Shown here piece after piece: positions 1 through 11,729 of a stretch of DNA of 64,000 nucleotides. The DNA is from Wolfiporia cocos (Eukaryota; Basidiomycota; Agaricomycetes; Polyporales; Phaeolaceae). A program made the position numbers and the translations under genes. The stretch spans positions 1,798,001-1,862,000 of the forward strand of contig JACCLO010000001.1 in the NCBI GenBank assembly GCA_029448655.1, read 5' to 3'. Each line of letters begins with the position of its first letter. The first letter of the stretch is position 1. Below the pieces are notes generated by a model that was not told the origin of the DNA, did not search any database, and worked only from the letters and a program-made list of their open reading frames with translations.

Positions 1-4
1 TAGC

Positions 5-959
5 CAGTTCTTCTCAACTGAGCCCCTAGCATCGGATCCTCGCAATCATTGTATACCAGTGCATGAAGTGCTGCGAGTGCCCAATTCCGACAACGTCGTA
101 CTACTGGTAATGCCTCTTTTACGCATCTACAACGACCCTGAATTCGAAACGGTGGGAGAAGTTATCGATTTCTTCCGGCAGATGTTTGAGGTTCGTGGTT
201 GTACAAGGGGACCGTCATGAGCTGAAACAAAACATCTGCAACAGGGGCTACAATTCATGCATGAGCATCATGTTGCCCATAGGTACGAGCAATTGATTAT
301 CTAACATAGACACGTCAACATGGACCTTCACAGAGATTGCATGAACTTCAATATAATGATGGATCCAGGACCTCTATTCCCTTGTATGTACCACCCGCAG
401 CGAAGGTACCGCAGTCTCGATCTGAGAAGTCGAGCCAAGCATTATACGCGCACGAGCTGCCCTACTAAATACTACCTCATTGATTTTGGATTGTCCCGGA
501 AGTACGATCCTCATGGCGGCCCGCCTCTGGACTACCCCGTTTGGGGAGGGGATAGAACTGTTCCCGAATTCTACGCATCAAGGGGTCTTTATAACCCGTT
601 TCCTACCGATGTGTATTATCTTGGAAACCTGATGCGGGAAGACTTCTTGCAGGTATTTCGATGCATATTGCTTCCCCAAAAGTTTTTAAAGCAGAGTTTG
701 CTAGATATACCGGGGACTTGACTTCATGCGGCCTCTCATGGAGGACATGGTTCACCGCGATCCCGCCCAACGCCCAAATATGGAGCAGGTCGTGAACCGC
801 TTTGGCGTCATTACTGGTACGCTGGGAATATGGAAGCTCCGGTCGAGATTGGTTAAGATTGACGAATTTTGGATGATACGACTATACAAAATTATACGGC
901 ATGCTATTCGAACGATTCGCTACATTCTAACATTCCGTCCTGCGATACCCGTTCGTTAA
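5..959 (+). CDS. Protein-kinase-like gene, 5' end outside the window
   Basis: Four exons join in frame: up to 190, 245-282, 334-652 and 705-959 (TAA), with GT-AG introns of 51-54 nt. The second intron splits the HRD arginine codon. The joined protein shows the hinge (LLVMPLLRIY), catalytic loop HRDCMNFN (HRDxxxxN) and DFG (YLIDFGLSRKYDP), then the C-lobe and a basic tail ending in RPAIPVR. This layout matches the kinase-like family greatly expanded in agaricomycetes; substrates are unknown. The N-lobe with the ATP lysine lies left of the window. The visible part has no frameshift or stop, so it may be functional. A paralogue lies on the minus strand at 7425-8779 and a decayed tail of a third copy at about 1640-1775. 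Confidence 0.78.
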
Positions 960-1639
960 GAGCCTTTTCCTCTATGAACCCCTACAACATGTTGTTGTCA
1001 GTCTCCAGGATATGTCTGATGCTACTTGCATAAGGTCTATATGAAACATGCGACTTGCGATGCCGTACGCAACATGTTCATGTTGACGATTGGATCTTCC
1101 ATTCATTTGTGTAGTAAGTAGATACGCGAGTAATGGTATATTCATGGCGAAGAATCAACGAACTAAGCTCGCCAAGGCGATACTTAGCTAGTGGTCTTGG
1201 TGAGATCCTTACCGGTTTGTTATCAATCGACAGATCAGCGCTGAGCGCTGAGGATACAGCAGTCGTCTGTCTGAGTTGTTGAGAGCCACGCGTCCAGAAG
1301 CGTCACTGGATCCGGCATAAACGAGTAGCGTATTGTAGCGCTTACGTGTTCTGAGTTGTTATATTATTTCGTATGCAGCCGTCAGTCAGACACGCATGAG
1401 ATCCGGCATACGTCTTCTTTGAGGGCCGTTACACAAATCGAATACGGAATCGTTAGATCCTAATATCTGGGCGCCACAATGACGATGACCTAGGATACGG
1501 GCCAGGGTGGATGACAAGACGAAATATGTCCAAGGAATATATGGGGTTGAATCTGGGTGATCCGACAGGAGACGCGAACCACAACCACACGTGCATAGCG
1601 ATCTCGCCTGGGGCCCAGACGGAACAATCGCTTTGGCCC
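960..1639. other. No gene recognised
   Basis: Downstream of the kinase stop there is no open frame with coding character, RNA gene or repeat that I can support. It separates the kinase gene from a decayed copy of its own 3' end. Confidence 0.4.
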
Positions 1640-1775
1640 TATCAGTGGGAAACTTGGAATATGAACGCTCCGGCCGAGATTGGCCAATTCACGAGTCCTG
1701 GACGTTATGCCTTTACAGGGTAATAAGACATGCCATTCGAAGACTTCGCTACAATACGATACCCACTCTTTGGAG
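1640..1775 (+). pseudogene. Decayed 3' end of a kinase-like gene
   Basis: The DNA aligns by eye with the last exon of the kinase gene ending at 959. Both contain variants of gctccggtcgagattgg and a following segment coding for (R/K)(V/I)IRHAIR(R/T)(L/I)RY. The frame is broken by stops and indels. Only the C-terminal basic tail is left, so this looks like the remnant of a tandem kinase duplication. The upstream boundary is uncertain and could reach back to about 1540. Confidence 0.55.
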
Positions 1776-2690
1776 CTTCCTCCACTATGTAGTCTCTTAA
1801 GTTGTTGGAAGTTGACGCGCTCGGGCGCGCAATGACGCTATCGCAATTGCGCATCGAACGGGATCCGTAACGTGCTAAGGCGGGCAGGGCGGGGCACGTC
1901 GGAGTCACTAGTTTAGGTCATGTGCTTGTAATCTTCAACGAAGTCCCTGGCGATTGTCAATAAGAATCAATAATGACTGTCAATGTCATGGAGCGCGGGG
2001 GCTCACGTGCTCATGAGCGGGCGCTTCGAGGATTTTACAACATACGGTGATATGTTGCTGCCAGTCGTCGGAATAGCCCCACATGGCATGTATTGGATAT
2101 GCGGCTTCGTAAGATGCCATAATGCTGTCCAGCAACCTGATAGTCCTACACCTTAATTTGGCGAGACCTTGTATTGCGCACGTACTAGGGTACATAAAAC
2201 CCCGAGGGCAACGTCAGTACATTGCTGCCTTGGGTTCTAACTAATTCATGGTATAATAGTGGCGATGCCTCACCAGTAGATGGAGCAATTGTCGTTACCT
2301 TGAGATCGCGACTGAAGCAAGTCAGCGAGAAAGTGGAGTAGCGCCACAGATGGATTTCTCCGTGACCCAAATTATCAGCGCTGGGATGCCCATGCATCTT
2401 CGTTTGCATGAGGTAAAGAGAGATCCTTGAATTGAGTCTTCGTGCAGCCGCATTCTGTACTGTGGGCGCGAGAACGTGCGCAAAATGTGCTCAGAGGCGA
2501 TCGGCCCTCCAGCTATATATGATGCTACATCCTCTTCTTATTCAAGGCCCTTTAGCAGCGCACCCGTCCCGACAGCTCTTATCACTCCTCCATAAGTCCA
2601 ATGACTACCATTCAAAGCCAGGGTGTGAAGCTTATCGCGTACGTTGTCTTTGAAAAAATGATTATGTCAAGACCTGACCAATACCTTCTG
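1776..2690. other. No gene recognised
   Basis: Only short open frames on both strands, none with recognisable motifs. I see no RNA gene or clear repeat. Confidence 0.4.
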
Positions 2691-2694
2691 TAGC

Positions 2695-3478
2695 GTTGTA
2701 GGCCTCAAAAGTCCCGGAAAGACCACGGTAAGTACACGCTCATCTCCTCCGTAGTGAATGCATCAACTGCTGGGCGCTCTTCGGTAGTTCGTCAACATGG
2801 CCTGTGGCCCCACAATTCGAGAAGACGGTAATATGCATTCATGCACAGATCGGATGCAAACCGCAACATTTTCATTGGACGGACAGTGTATCATTATGAT
2901 AGACACTCCATGGTTCGACGATACCAATCAGGCACGCAGAAATGTCCTGCATGACATTGCGAGTTTATTGGAGCAGAGGTTCGCACATTGTCCTGACTGG
3001 CATAAATGTGCGGACAACTCATCCTATCGCTCGTAATCTCTCTAGGTATGGAAGCGGAAGAAAGCTCGATGGACTCATTTACGTTTGCCGCATCCCTGAT
3101 AGCCAAACAAACAGCGTTGTGAGACGAGCCTCCGGTCTCCTTGACGATATGTGCGGGAAGGGGCCTGTTCAAGATGTGACGATTGAGGCCAGTACGCAGG
3201 AGAGTCACAATGTTTCGAATGACCTTGGTGCGGCGTGGAAACCCCAACACACCTGGAGAGCAAATACCTCCGACAGCGAGGTCGTTGCACTTCCGTGTAT
3301 GGCGTCCAATTGCAGAAGCGAGACGTTAGCACGAGATGTGGTGAGGTCTGCTCTGCAATCAGGCACGCAGAATGTATACCTGCAGAATGGGCTGATTGCA
3401 ACGCTCGGGAGCCTGTGGACCATTTTGCACCGTCAATCGGGGGGTCAGGATGCTGAGTGCAAGGAGAAGAGATGCTAG
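2695..3478 (+). pseudogene. P-loop G-domain (AIG1/dynamin-like) gene, probably defective
   Basis: A Walker A motif is encoded at 2701-2727 (GLKSPGKTT, fitting GxxxxGKT). It splices in phase 0 across 2728-2787 (gtaagt...ggtag) to an exon reading FVNMACG and continuing to IIMIDTPWFDDT. A second intron, about 2976-3047, leads to KLDGLIYVCRIPDS. This order is that of the fungal G-domain proteins common in agaricomycetes. The G3 motif is normally DTPG; here glycine is tryptophan, a change expected to impair nucleotide hydrolysis. After about 3130 similarity fades. A basic helical stretch at about 3560-3690 may be the old C-terminal coiled coil. No convincing start exon was found, so I call it a pseudogene, though an unseen first exon is possible. 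Confidence 0.5.
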
Positions 3479-5009
3479 ATGTGAGAATATTGATGCACAG
3501 AGCGATGCATTGGTAGGATGAGGAAGAAATGATCGGGCGATCACAGGAGACCCCCTGCAAAGGCCGAAACGCCAGGTTCGCGTGCACCTCGCTCGAGGCG
3601 AGTGCGAAAGACACAGAATGGAAATGGAGCTCAGGAAGATTCAACAATTTCTTCAGCCGGAATTCCCCTCTCACATTTATAGAAGCGGTCGCGTCATGTC
3701 TTAGGGATTTCTGCAATGCCTCCATTACATTAATCTTGACAATTGATCATAAACATACATACCTAAAATTTCTATTATGTATGTTGAGATCGTGACTTGT
3801 CATCTATAGTTTAGTAGCTGGATCAGGTAATATCCCCGTGAAGAAATCACGCGCTTTTGACTCTCCCACTACCCAGCATCGCTAGCTATAATGGTCACAA
3901 TGTATGCGCGTATCGTAGTCAAATTGAGCTGCGCCACACTTCCTGTGCACAGCTGTACTGTGTAGAGTCTCAGTCATACAAATCAATTTGCCATCTGCCT
4001 TTCGTTAGCGCTGCGCAGTTGCCCAACTGCTCCGCTTGTTGAAGTCGGTACATGGCATCTGGACGAGTGCGGCGATCACGCTAGGCGCCCGTAGGTAGTG
4101 GTCGAGTCACCGAGCCCTGTACTTACTCTTCATGTGTTTGCTACGATTTATCGAGTCCCTTTGCTCAGCCAAGCGCATTCCGGTGCTCACGAGTTTTGCG
4201 GCGTCCCTTTTCTCAACAGCGCAGGCATATCAACGTCTACTCACATCTTGAGTTCCGTCCTCGGTGACTGAGTGGCAGCAGTTGCTATAAGGGATGATGT
4301 GTCAATTGTCTCATTTACATCGAGGCTAGCTGCAATATCATGCAACATCACAGTAGGCAGTCGCTCTGCTCTGCCATCAGCCATATATCCATGTTTGTGA
4401 GCATGCTGCAAGCTCGTGTCAGAGCAATCATAACATCGGTTCGGCGAGCGCGTTCGCCCACAGGCGCGACGATGCCCGTAGGGCAATCGCGTGAGGTACG
4501 GTACAGAAAATCGAGCTATTATGTACCGTTTTGCCCTCGTACCATTTCCGGCTACGCGATATCTGGCTCCCGACGTGCGCGCAACATTCAGGCACGCGCG
4601 AGCTCGGCCTCGGCAAATCCATGTTCCAACAGCTCGTGAGGTTGTTGTGGACGATAGCACATATGTGTGGCGCCTATCTGAGCCGATGTGATGGTCATAA
4701 AACAACAACCAATCGGGTCGTCGATCGGCATATCATCTCCTATTGACAAACGTCCACAGAGACAAACAAATAGGTACAAGCGTCTAGAGGGTGGCAATGA
4801 CACAAATCTTGCCCGCACCCAAAATTCTTGGACCTCATGGATTTTGGTCCATAAACCCTCTATCAAGGGGCACAATACTCGCTTTTCACCGGTGCATGCA
4901 CTGTATCGGCCACGTGCGCACACGAATGGAGAATGGATACCGAGTCACGTGATGAGTGTCAGGAGTACGTCATCATCGATTTGGACCTACAAGTTCAATG
5001 TGTACGACC
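3479..5009. other. Intergenic, with one duplicated patch
   Basis: No gene supported beyond the possible G-domain tail at 3560-3690. Many short overlapping frames at 4240-4920 appear on both strands and look like chance openings. A patch at about 4700-4770 (containing tcgtcgatcgg) recurs in diverged form at about 11425-11495, which ties this region to the segmental duplication described separately. Confidence 0.4.
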
Positions 5010-6123
5010 ATGACATCCTGTAGCATGATCTATGGTACCGCATGGTATATATCCGTGTCTGGATATGGTGAGAATCGCGCTTCTGATCCCTGAGACATAG
5101 GAAACAAGAGCGGACAACGTCGTTCGTAGTTAAGGCTATCCTCAATGGCTTCCGAGCCATAGATACAGGTATGAGCCTTCTGCACCACTATTCCGAGATA
5201 GTAAACTCAGTGAGCATTTTACTGAAGCTGCGCAGCTGAAGCATTATCGGTAAGCAGGACACGTCACTCTGGGATTCGGCAAATGCTCACCGTTTAAAGA
5301 GAAGACTTGGTTGGGGAAGCGCTCAGAGTTCTGCAAGAGGAACATGGCATCAAGCGCGACGAATTGTTTATTCAAGCAAAGTAAGCATATATGCTACGGT
5401 ATTCATCCGCGGATGTAATGTTATATCCAGATATACGTCACTGGGTGGGCAAGACCCGATTCAGCCACTCCCGTACAACCCGAAAGATGAAATCGATGTG
5501 CAGGTCCAAGCATCAGTGGAGCAATCGCTGCTGAATTTAGGTACCACATATCTTGACAGCGTCCTCTTGCATTCGCCGCTCGAGCGGTTCTCCAAGACGC
5601 TCCAAGCTTGGCAGACCCTGATTAAGCTGCAGGATGCGGGAACGGTCAGAACTATAGGAATTTGCAATACGTACGATGCCCGTATTCTGGAGAGACTGGA
5701 GAGCGAAACAGGACGCCGCGTACAAGTGGTACAAAACAGATGGTACGAGGGTAACCAGTGGGATCGAGACGTCTACAGTTATTGCAGGGAGAATGGTATT
5801 CAGTATCAGTATGTTTCAGTATCATAGCTCGTTTCACTGCTCCCGCTGACCTGTATATTTTTAGGACGTTATCTGGGTCCCCTAGGCTGCTCACTCATCC
5901 AAGTTTGCGTGCGATCGCTCGTGCGACCAATTGCACCACCGCACAAGCGCTGTTCAAAGTTGCTCAACTTCAAGGTATCACGCCTTTATCAGGCACAACG
6001 AGTGAACAACACATGGAAGAAGAAGTTGCTGTGGATGGTATCAGCATTGATCATGCAATCACTGGCGACACCGAGCTCGGTGCTGCCTTCAGGGAAATCA
6101 AGGAACTTGTGTGGGGCCTCTAG
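5010..6123 (+). CDS. Aldo/keto reductase family oxidoreductase
   Basis: Six exons join without a stop: 5010-5044, 5101-5168, 5228-5249, 5300-5380, 5431-5808 and 5865-6123, giving about 280 residues. All introns are GT-AG and 48-60 nt long; each junction restores the expected residue. The N-terminus reads MIYGTAWK. The catalytic tetrad of the family is visible: Asp in FRAIDTAAQ, Tyr in KHYRED, Lys in FIQAKYT and His in LLHSPLE. The fold is a TIM barrel reducing carbonyls with NADPH; the substrate cannot be told. About three residues usually present after the fifth exon (a SFW-like motif) are missing at the last junction. A copy reduced to a fragment of this gene's end lies at about 11750-11830. 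Confidence 0.82.
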
Positions 6124-6940
6124 CGACGAGATATATGCAGAGCCACCATATATAATCACGGACTCACGATGTTTTCTTGTATCGACGTAAGGCGAGCAGG
6201 CGAGCCCAATGGGACGGTGTCTCGAGAGAAAAAAATGATTATGATAATAAATTGTCCGTCTGCAAATGGAGTAGGTAGTGGGGTCCTGATGTATTTTCTG
6301 ATCGACTGGTGTATGCATGAATATGAATATTCTTCCAAGATGCGGCGTATTTGTCCGGACTATCATTATCGAGTTCAGCTGATCATCCTTATTGTAGTTC
6401 CGGATCTCTACTGCTTCAATATGGGCACGATGTGTCCGCTAAGTGGGTATTTGTGCCTCAGCGTCTAAGATGCTTACCGACTGCGTGCTTGCCCTGACCC
6501 AAGGCATGCTCATGTATAGGCACGAGATCAGCTGCTTGACACCAGCTCCCTGCAGGCCGGACCTGCCGCGCAGGAACATGTCAGTGGGTCGCTGGCATAT
6601 CACGTGAATTGCGTTGCTGCCCTTGTTGCTTCACAATACTTAGCAATCCTCAGCCTTCGAAGCTTCGCTGTCGCTGTAACCATAGCGATGGGGTCATTGG
6701 CAGTGTGGGACATTCACGATGATACGCAGCCGTCGGACATCGCAACGTTGTCAGAAGATACAATAGAGCAGGCCGCAGAGTCGAGAACGGAGCAATTCTG
6801 TGCGAAGATAGTAAGACGGTCACTGGTGAAGCTATGAAGGCACAATTGCAATGAACACGCCTGCGTCTAGGCCCGGATCGGACATTGACGGTAGAGTCGC
6901 TTGATTGGAACTATCCGATTTATGGGTTCTCGCCGGAGCG
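5810..6940 (+). repeat. Segmental duplication, copy 1
   Basis: This stretch aligns by eye, with many substitutions and indels, to about 11730-12795 in the same orientation. Matching landmarks are the last AKR intron/exon region, an agagccac(c/t)atata block after the AKR stop, the block cttgccctgaccc near 6490 versus 12233, and aaggcacaattgcaa near 6838 versus 12690. Copy 1 keeps the reductase's last exon. The part after 6124 has no recognisable gene; a short frame at 6604-6837 is of unknown significance. Confidence 0.65.
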
Positions 6941-7424
6941 TTATGTAAGTGGGATGGACTATGGCGGCTGAAGTTGTCGCACTTCTCCATGCCCAGAGTT
7001 GCGACACTGTCCTTCAAAAGGACACATTGAGAGGCAGCAAGATCGGGTGTGTGGACATGATGCATTTGTGGGTGTGAACAAATTTCCGCACGCTAGTTTC
7101 CGTCTCTAGTCGAAAGTGCTCGCTAGATCTCCTTATCAATGGCAAGAGATGTCACGGCATCGACACTCTTATAGCCATAGTTTATCTACAAACCATGTTT
7201 TCCCAAAGCTGAGTCTATAGAATAATTCAGGAGATGAAATCGAGGAGTTGTCACGCAGGGGTAAAGATATATGTGTATGTGTGGGGATTGGACCGCACAT
7301 TTGTACAGATCCAAATACTTGTTTACCGACCAAAGGGCATAAGCAAAGGAGATATTGTGTAGATGAAATGATCATAGTCTTAAGCAAAAAGGATGTTTCC
7401 GATAGCGTCCTTGCAGGTAAGCAA
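6941..7424. other. No gene recognised
   Basis: Intergenic stretch downstream (3' side) of the minus-strand kinase gene. I see no supported feature. Confidence 0.4.
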
Positions 7425-8779
7425 CTAGGAGGGAGTCGGAATGGGGGGTAGGCGCTTGAGTATGTAGTAAGCGGTCCTGAGGGCATGCCTGAACTCTTTG
7501 ACAAAGATGGAAACCCTGCCTTCGTCCCTACGACGAAGAAGGCCACGGAGTTGCCATTGTGTGAGACCAGAGCGTATGGCAGCAAACCGTGTCGCGACTT
7601 CATTGATAGTAGGACGACCTTGAGGATCGTCCTTCACCATTTCTGCAACCAAATCGTCCATAAAGTCTAGCCGAATATATCTCTATAGCCATGTAAAGGA
7701 AGAGTTAGCAGGAACAATTGGGAGTTTTATGTCACCAACTTGTAAAAACCCTTCACGGATCAGATTGCCCAAGTAATATATATCCGTGAAGAAAGGGTTA
7801 GATGCCGTGTCCTCTCCCTCATTTTGAAACTCAGGAACGGTTCTATCACCTCCCATTATAGGTATCTCCAAAGGAGGCCCGTCTGCGGGATTGTACTTGC
7901 GGGAAAGGCCAAAATCCGTATAGTAGTACTTGGGCGGACGCTCGGTGCGAGAAGAGTATTTCGCCTTTCCACTGAGGTCGGGCTTCATCCAAAAGATCAT
8001 AGGATGAAAGAGTTCAGGAAACATGACAAGATCCATCATAACATTGAGATCGAAAATATCACTGAAAATGAATGTTCAGCTAAGAGCAATCACTAAATAT
8101 CCTGTACTCGCCGGTGAGCAACATTGTGTCGATGCATGAATTCCAGTCCCTGTGGTTGATAGTCAGCTGAGACAACAAATGCTGATTGAGGAATTCTCGG
8201 AATGCACATACATCTATCATTTGTGAGAAAAATTCAACCGCTTCCCCGACTGTTCTGAAGGAAGGCTCGTTATATCGCCTCAGAAGAGGCATCACCAGAA
8301 TGATAGTGTCGTCATCTTTCGGGTCGTGAAATACCTCATAGATAGGAACGCAATGGTTTTTGTGGTCGGATAACAACGGCCCAGAAGTCAAAAATTGAGC
8401 TATCTCTGCTTCGTGAGGATGTAGCTCTTTCGAAATCCTCTTCAGCGAGACCGGGCTCTTATCCGAGATCCGAGTGGCGTCGAGGACGTACGGATGCTGC
8501 GAGTCTTCAGCACAGAACCGCAACAAGCATTCACGGGCTTACCCGAATCTCCACACTGTCCTCACACTCGCTGACCTTCTTGTTCGTTCCCTCCCAAGAT
8601 GGCTTCCACTCCGGGTCGTAACGAGGACGGAGCAGGTAACCACATTCCTTCAGCCACTGCTGATGGTCTCGCCAGAAAACTTCGTAAGGCTGGACGGCAG
8701 CGGGATGCTCATCCGAAGCAACAGAGGGGTCGGCTCCATGAGAATGAGGCGACATCTCATGCACACAATACACCAGCAA
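7425..8779 (-). CDS. Protein-kinase-like gene with a GC-AG intron
   Basis: Five exons on the minus strand (8779-8543, 8496-8212, 8149-8112, 8061-7740, 7682-7425) join to about 379 residues without stops. The N-lobe lysine is in PVSLKRI, the hinge is ILVMPLLRRY, the catalytic loop is HRDIFDLN and the DFG is in YYTDFGLSRKY. The protein ends in LKRLPPIPTPS, a typical tail for this agaricomycete family. Introns are 46-62 nt. The intron at 8111-8062 starts GC rather than GT (gcgagtac...ttcag); only this choice restores HRD. A start eight codons further in (MSPHSHGAD) is equally possible. It is a paralogue of the gene at the left edge, in the opposite orientation. Confidence 0.8.
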
Positions 8780-9517
8780 TCGGTTGACCGACGATGAGGG
8801 TACTTGGGACGTGACTCTGACAGGTCATTGTCAAGGCAAGGCAAGCAACAGCTAGCACCGAGTCATGTGATTCACGGTCCAGAATCCCCGCATCAGATCA
8901 CAGGAACAGCGCGTTTGGCATCTGAGAGCGTTTCACATTGACCAATGTACGTCCACATGTCACGCCTGTGACATATGTCTACCTCAGTGATAAGTTGAGA
9001 CAGCCAACATTGCATGTCTCAGAACATGGAAGTTGCAGCGTGCTAGTAGGCGTTGAAATGAACGGGAATCAGCTGACCCGTTGCGAGGCGAAACACATTG
9101 CGCACCGGTTCAATCACACTTTCTATGGTCGGTGCCACTCCAAAGAGCGTCGCTACCTCGTGAACAAGAACAATACGCGTGGGTCCGATTCGATGCATGC
9201 ACCACTAGACTTCTAAAACAAGTTAATCGACAATCCTCCGCGAATTCGAGGAAGCAAATTGAAATGTGGAGATTTCGTGTGCTCCATTGGGGATGATCGT
9301 AACGGTCCACTGTGACAGTAATACAATGAACGGACGCGTGATCCACTCGTATGTCCATGTCCGTCGGCAATTGTTGTATACAACGGTTTCCTATTTGGCT
9401 GTAGCCATTTGCTACCAACATGCTGCTTATATCGACTCTGCTACGCTCACTTCTCCCCACCGATACGCCTACCCACGAACCATCCCCTCTTATACTATCG
9501 TTGCACTCAATTCGCCA
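8780..9517. other. No gene recognised
   Basis: Holds the 5' flank of the minus-strand kinase gene and of the plus-strand hypothetical gene, which are divergently transcribed. No motif-bearing open frame seen. Confidence 0.4.
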
Positions 9518-10231
9518 ATGGCAGGGGATACACAGTCTTCAGACACCAAATCCGCAAAATGGCTGGCTCCCGGACGAAGTCAGCTCATCAAAGGAAACCT
9601 CTATCAAGACGACACGCAAGTAGTTTTGGAAGATGACCAGGACAAAATCCCGGAACATCTAAATTTGAAGCTCCAGAATGAGTGGACGCGGTAGGTTCAT
9701 CTAACACTTCATTCAAGTACCATCGTATGACCTGATGAGCAATCAGACTACAGCAAGAAAGAAGCCGACTGGAGGACGTGGGCACAGTTCAACTATGGCT
9801 GAATCCAACGGTAAAGCGAAGAATTTCAATGTACAAAACGTTGGCAAAAGTGCTGAATACGGACACGCGGGTACGTATACGTCGATATAGGCTGCAGGGC
9901 TTCTGTATCCACTTTGCTACCTGTAGATTTCTGCCAGGAAAGGAAGAGAAAGTCAACGCATGAGTAGGAAAAGGACAGATGGCTCTATATCTGGTGACTC
10001 TAACTCGTCTTCTTCCACTGTCGTCGATTTGGACACAAAGAGCTTATACAAACTTGGTGCGCATTTGTACTATCTCCGTTGGTGTTGGCACTTACAGTCG
10101 GTGATGCAGACGATGATACAGGATCCATCGAGACAATAGAGGAAGCACGCTGTCTAGTCATTCCTGAGGAAGTGGATCTCTTTCGAGATACAGACTCGGT
10201 CATTATAGCATGCCTCTTTGGGAGCGAAACG
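9518..10231 (+). CDS. Hypothetical multi-exon protein
   Basis: I do not recognise this gene. Four exons join in compatible phases: 9518-9690, 9747-9870, 9927-10056 and 10098 to about 10231, with GT-AG introns of 41-56 nt. The predicted start is MAGDTQSSD. Exon 3 is serine-rich (SGDSNSSSSTVVDLD) and exon 4 is acidic (VGDADDDTGSIETIEEA). No membrane segment or known domain is visible. Further coding segments probably follow to about 10535 (MFDCYVELRF, EDELIVISPPNN), but I could not join them cleanly, so the 3' end is open. Phase agreement at three successive introns is the main evidence that it is real. Confidence 0.5.
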
Positions 10232-10535
10232 TAGTTGCTTCACTACTGGAATGTGTACAGTACTGGAGTCGTAGTGCCACGCCTGTCTGTAGAGCCGATG
10301 TTTGACTGCTACGTGGAATTACGTTTTCGCCATGAATCACTCGAAGATTCCTCGTCCTACGACGAGCTGGTCAGTGGACACCAATCGTCGATTTAGTCGA
10401 CACGCTTGACTAGAATCTTTATAGTAACCTAAGATAGTATCGCCAATTTCAGCTATCGAGGACGAGCTGATCGTAATATCCCCACCTAACAATACCGATG
10501 GCTCACCAGAAGCCTCTTGGGTCTCAAGTAAGCGC

Positions 10536-11729
10536 CATTATATTATTTGTGCATGCCTTTCCACGGAGCTCACTATGGTAAGATCATCGCAACATGATGC
10601 AGCCTTTTGAGCTCCGTCAAGACTCTGAATGGCTTACCATCCGAAGTCCGATCCAAGAGGAATTGCGGTCGTCTGGCATTAAAGGTGCTCTGGCATTCAT
10701 GATGATATGCTAAGGTCAACCTCGCGCCAGATGAAGCGTACATAGCATTGTCGCATGACGCGAGCGACTCCCTAAGAGCTGGTCCGTTCTGATCTCCCTC
10801 AAGTCGGCTGCTGGCGAGCTGTGCTCGTAAATGTTGCAACAATAGGGCATTATTGTGGCAAGGAGCAGTAATTTGATGCTGTCTAATAGAAAGATCTGAA
10901 TATCAGCAATCACCCGTATCAGAATAGAGTTTTATCTCTACGACCCGGGAGGAGCGACTTACAATCTTAGCGGAGGATCTGTATATTGCGAGTTGGCCAG
11001 AGGTGTGAATTTAGCAGCGGGATCGCCTGCATACTGGCGGTCGTCGTGCAAGACCTAGACAAGACAAGGTGACGCACGCAGCTTTTGCGCTCACAATATC
11101 AATCAATGGCTGCATTCTCAGATATATTCTCGTTGAACGCCAAGTAACAAGCTAAGGATGTTCTAAAGTGGACAGACACAAGCACATTTTCGGGCTCAAA
11201 CGCTAGATCAGGCCTAGCCTTTAAGGGAGTTGCCTGGGTCCTACTGCGGCACATTTGTGATCGATCGACGCAGACTACTAATGGAAGCGAAAACTGGTCA
11301 ATACGGTATATTGATATCACCGTGTGTTGGCCTACCATTTGATCGTACTATCAGCTTATCCTGGAACTCTGCACTACTTGACGGAAGAATCTTTGTATCC
11401 TACGGCGCCTGTTAGTTGTTTCGCGCGCCAAGCGCCAAGCCAATCGGATCATCGATCGGGATGTGATCGCCTTGTTGACGTGCGCCCACAATGGCAAACT
11501 GCGGCGCGGAGGACCTGCCAACTTGTAATTTATGGTCGCTTCTCCTAATCTTTGAACAATGCAATTAATCTCTATGGTGACTTCCAGAGATACACAGCCA
11601 AGATGTCTGTCTGACATGGCACGCGTATACTTGGTGTTATCGTAAAAACGAGGACGAGTGCGGTCCGGCGAGTACGGTTTCTTGCTGACCGATCAGATAC
11701 TACTATATAGACGTACGTTTTCGGCAGAA
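10536..11729. other. Intergenic or decayed sequence
   Basis: No supported gene. Possible continuing exons of the hypothetical gene at about 10595-10700 were not joinable. A diverged copy of 4700-4770 lies at about 11425-11495 and introduces the second copy of the segmental duplication. Confidence 0.35.

Noticed and set aside
3075..3725. 216-codon minus-strand frame opposite the G-domain gene
   Set aside because: No motif, and it lies opposite exons with recognisable G-domain motifs; likely a chance opening.
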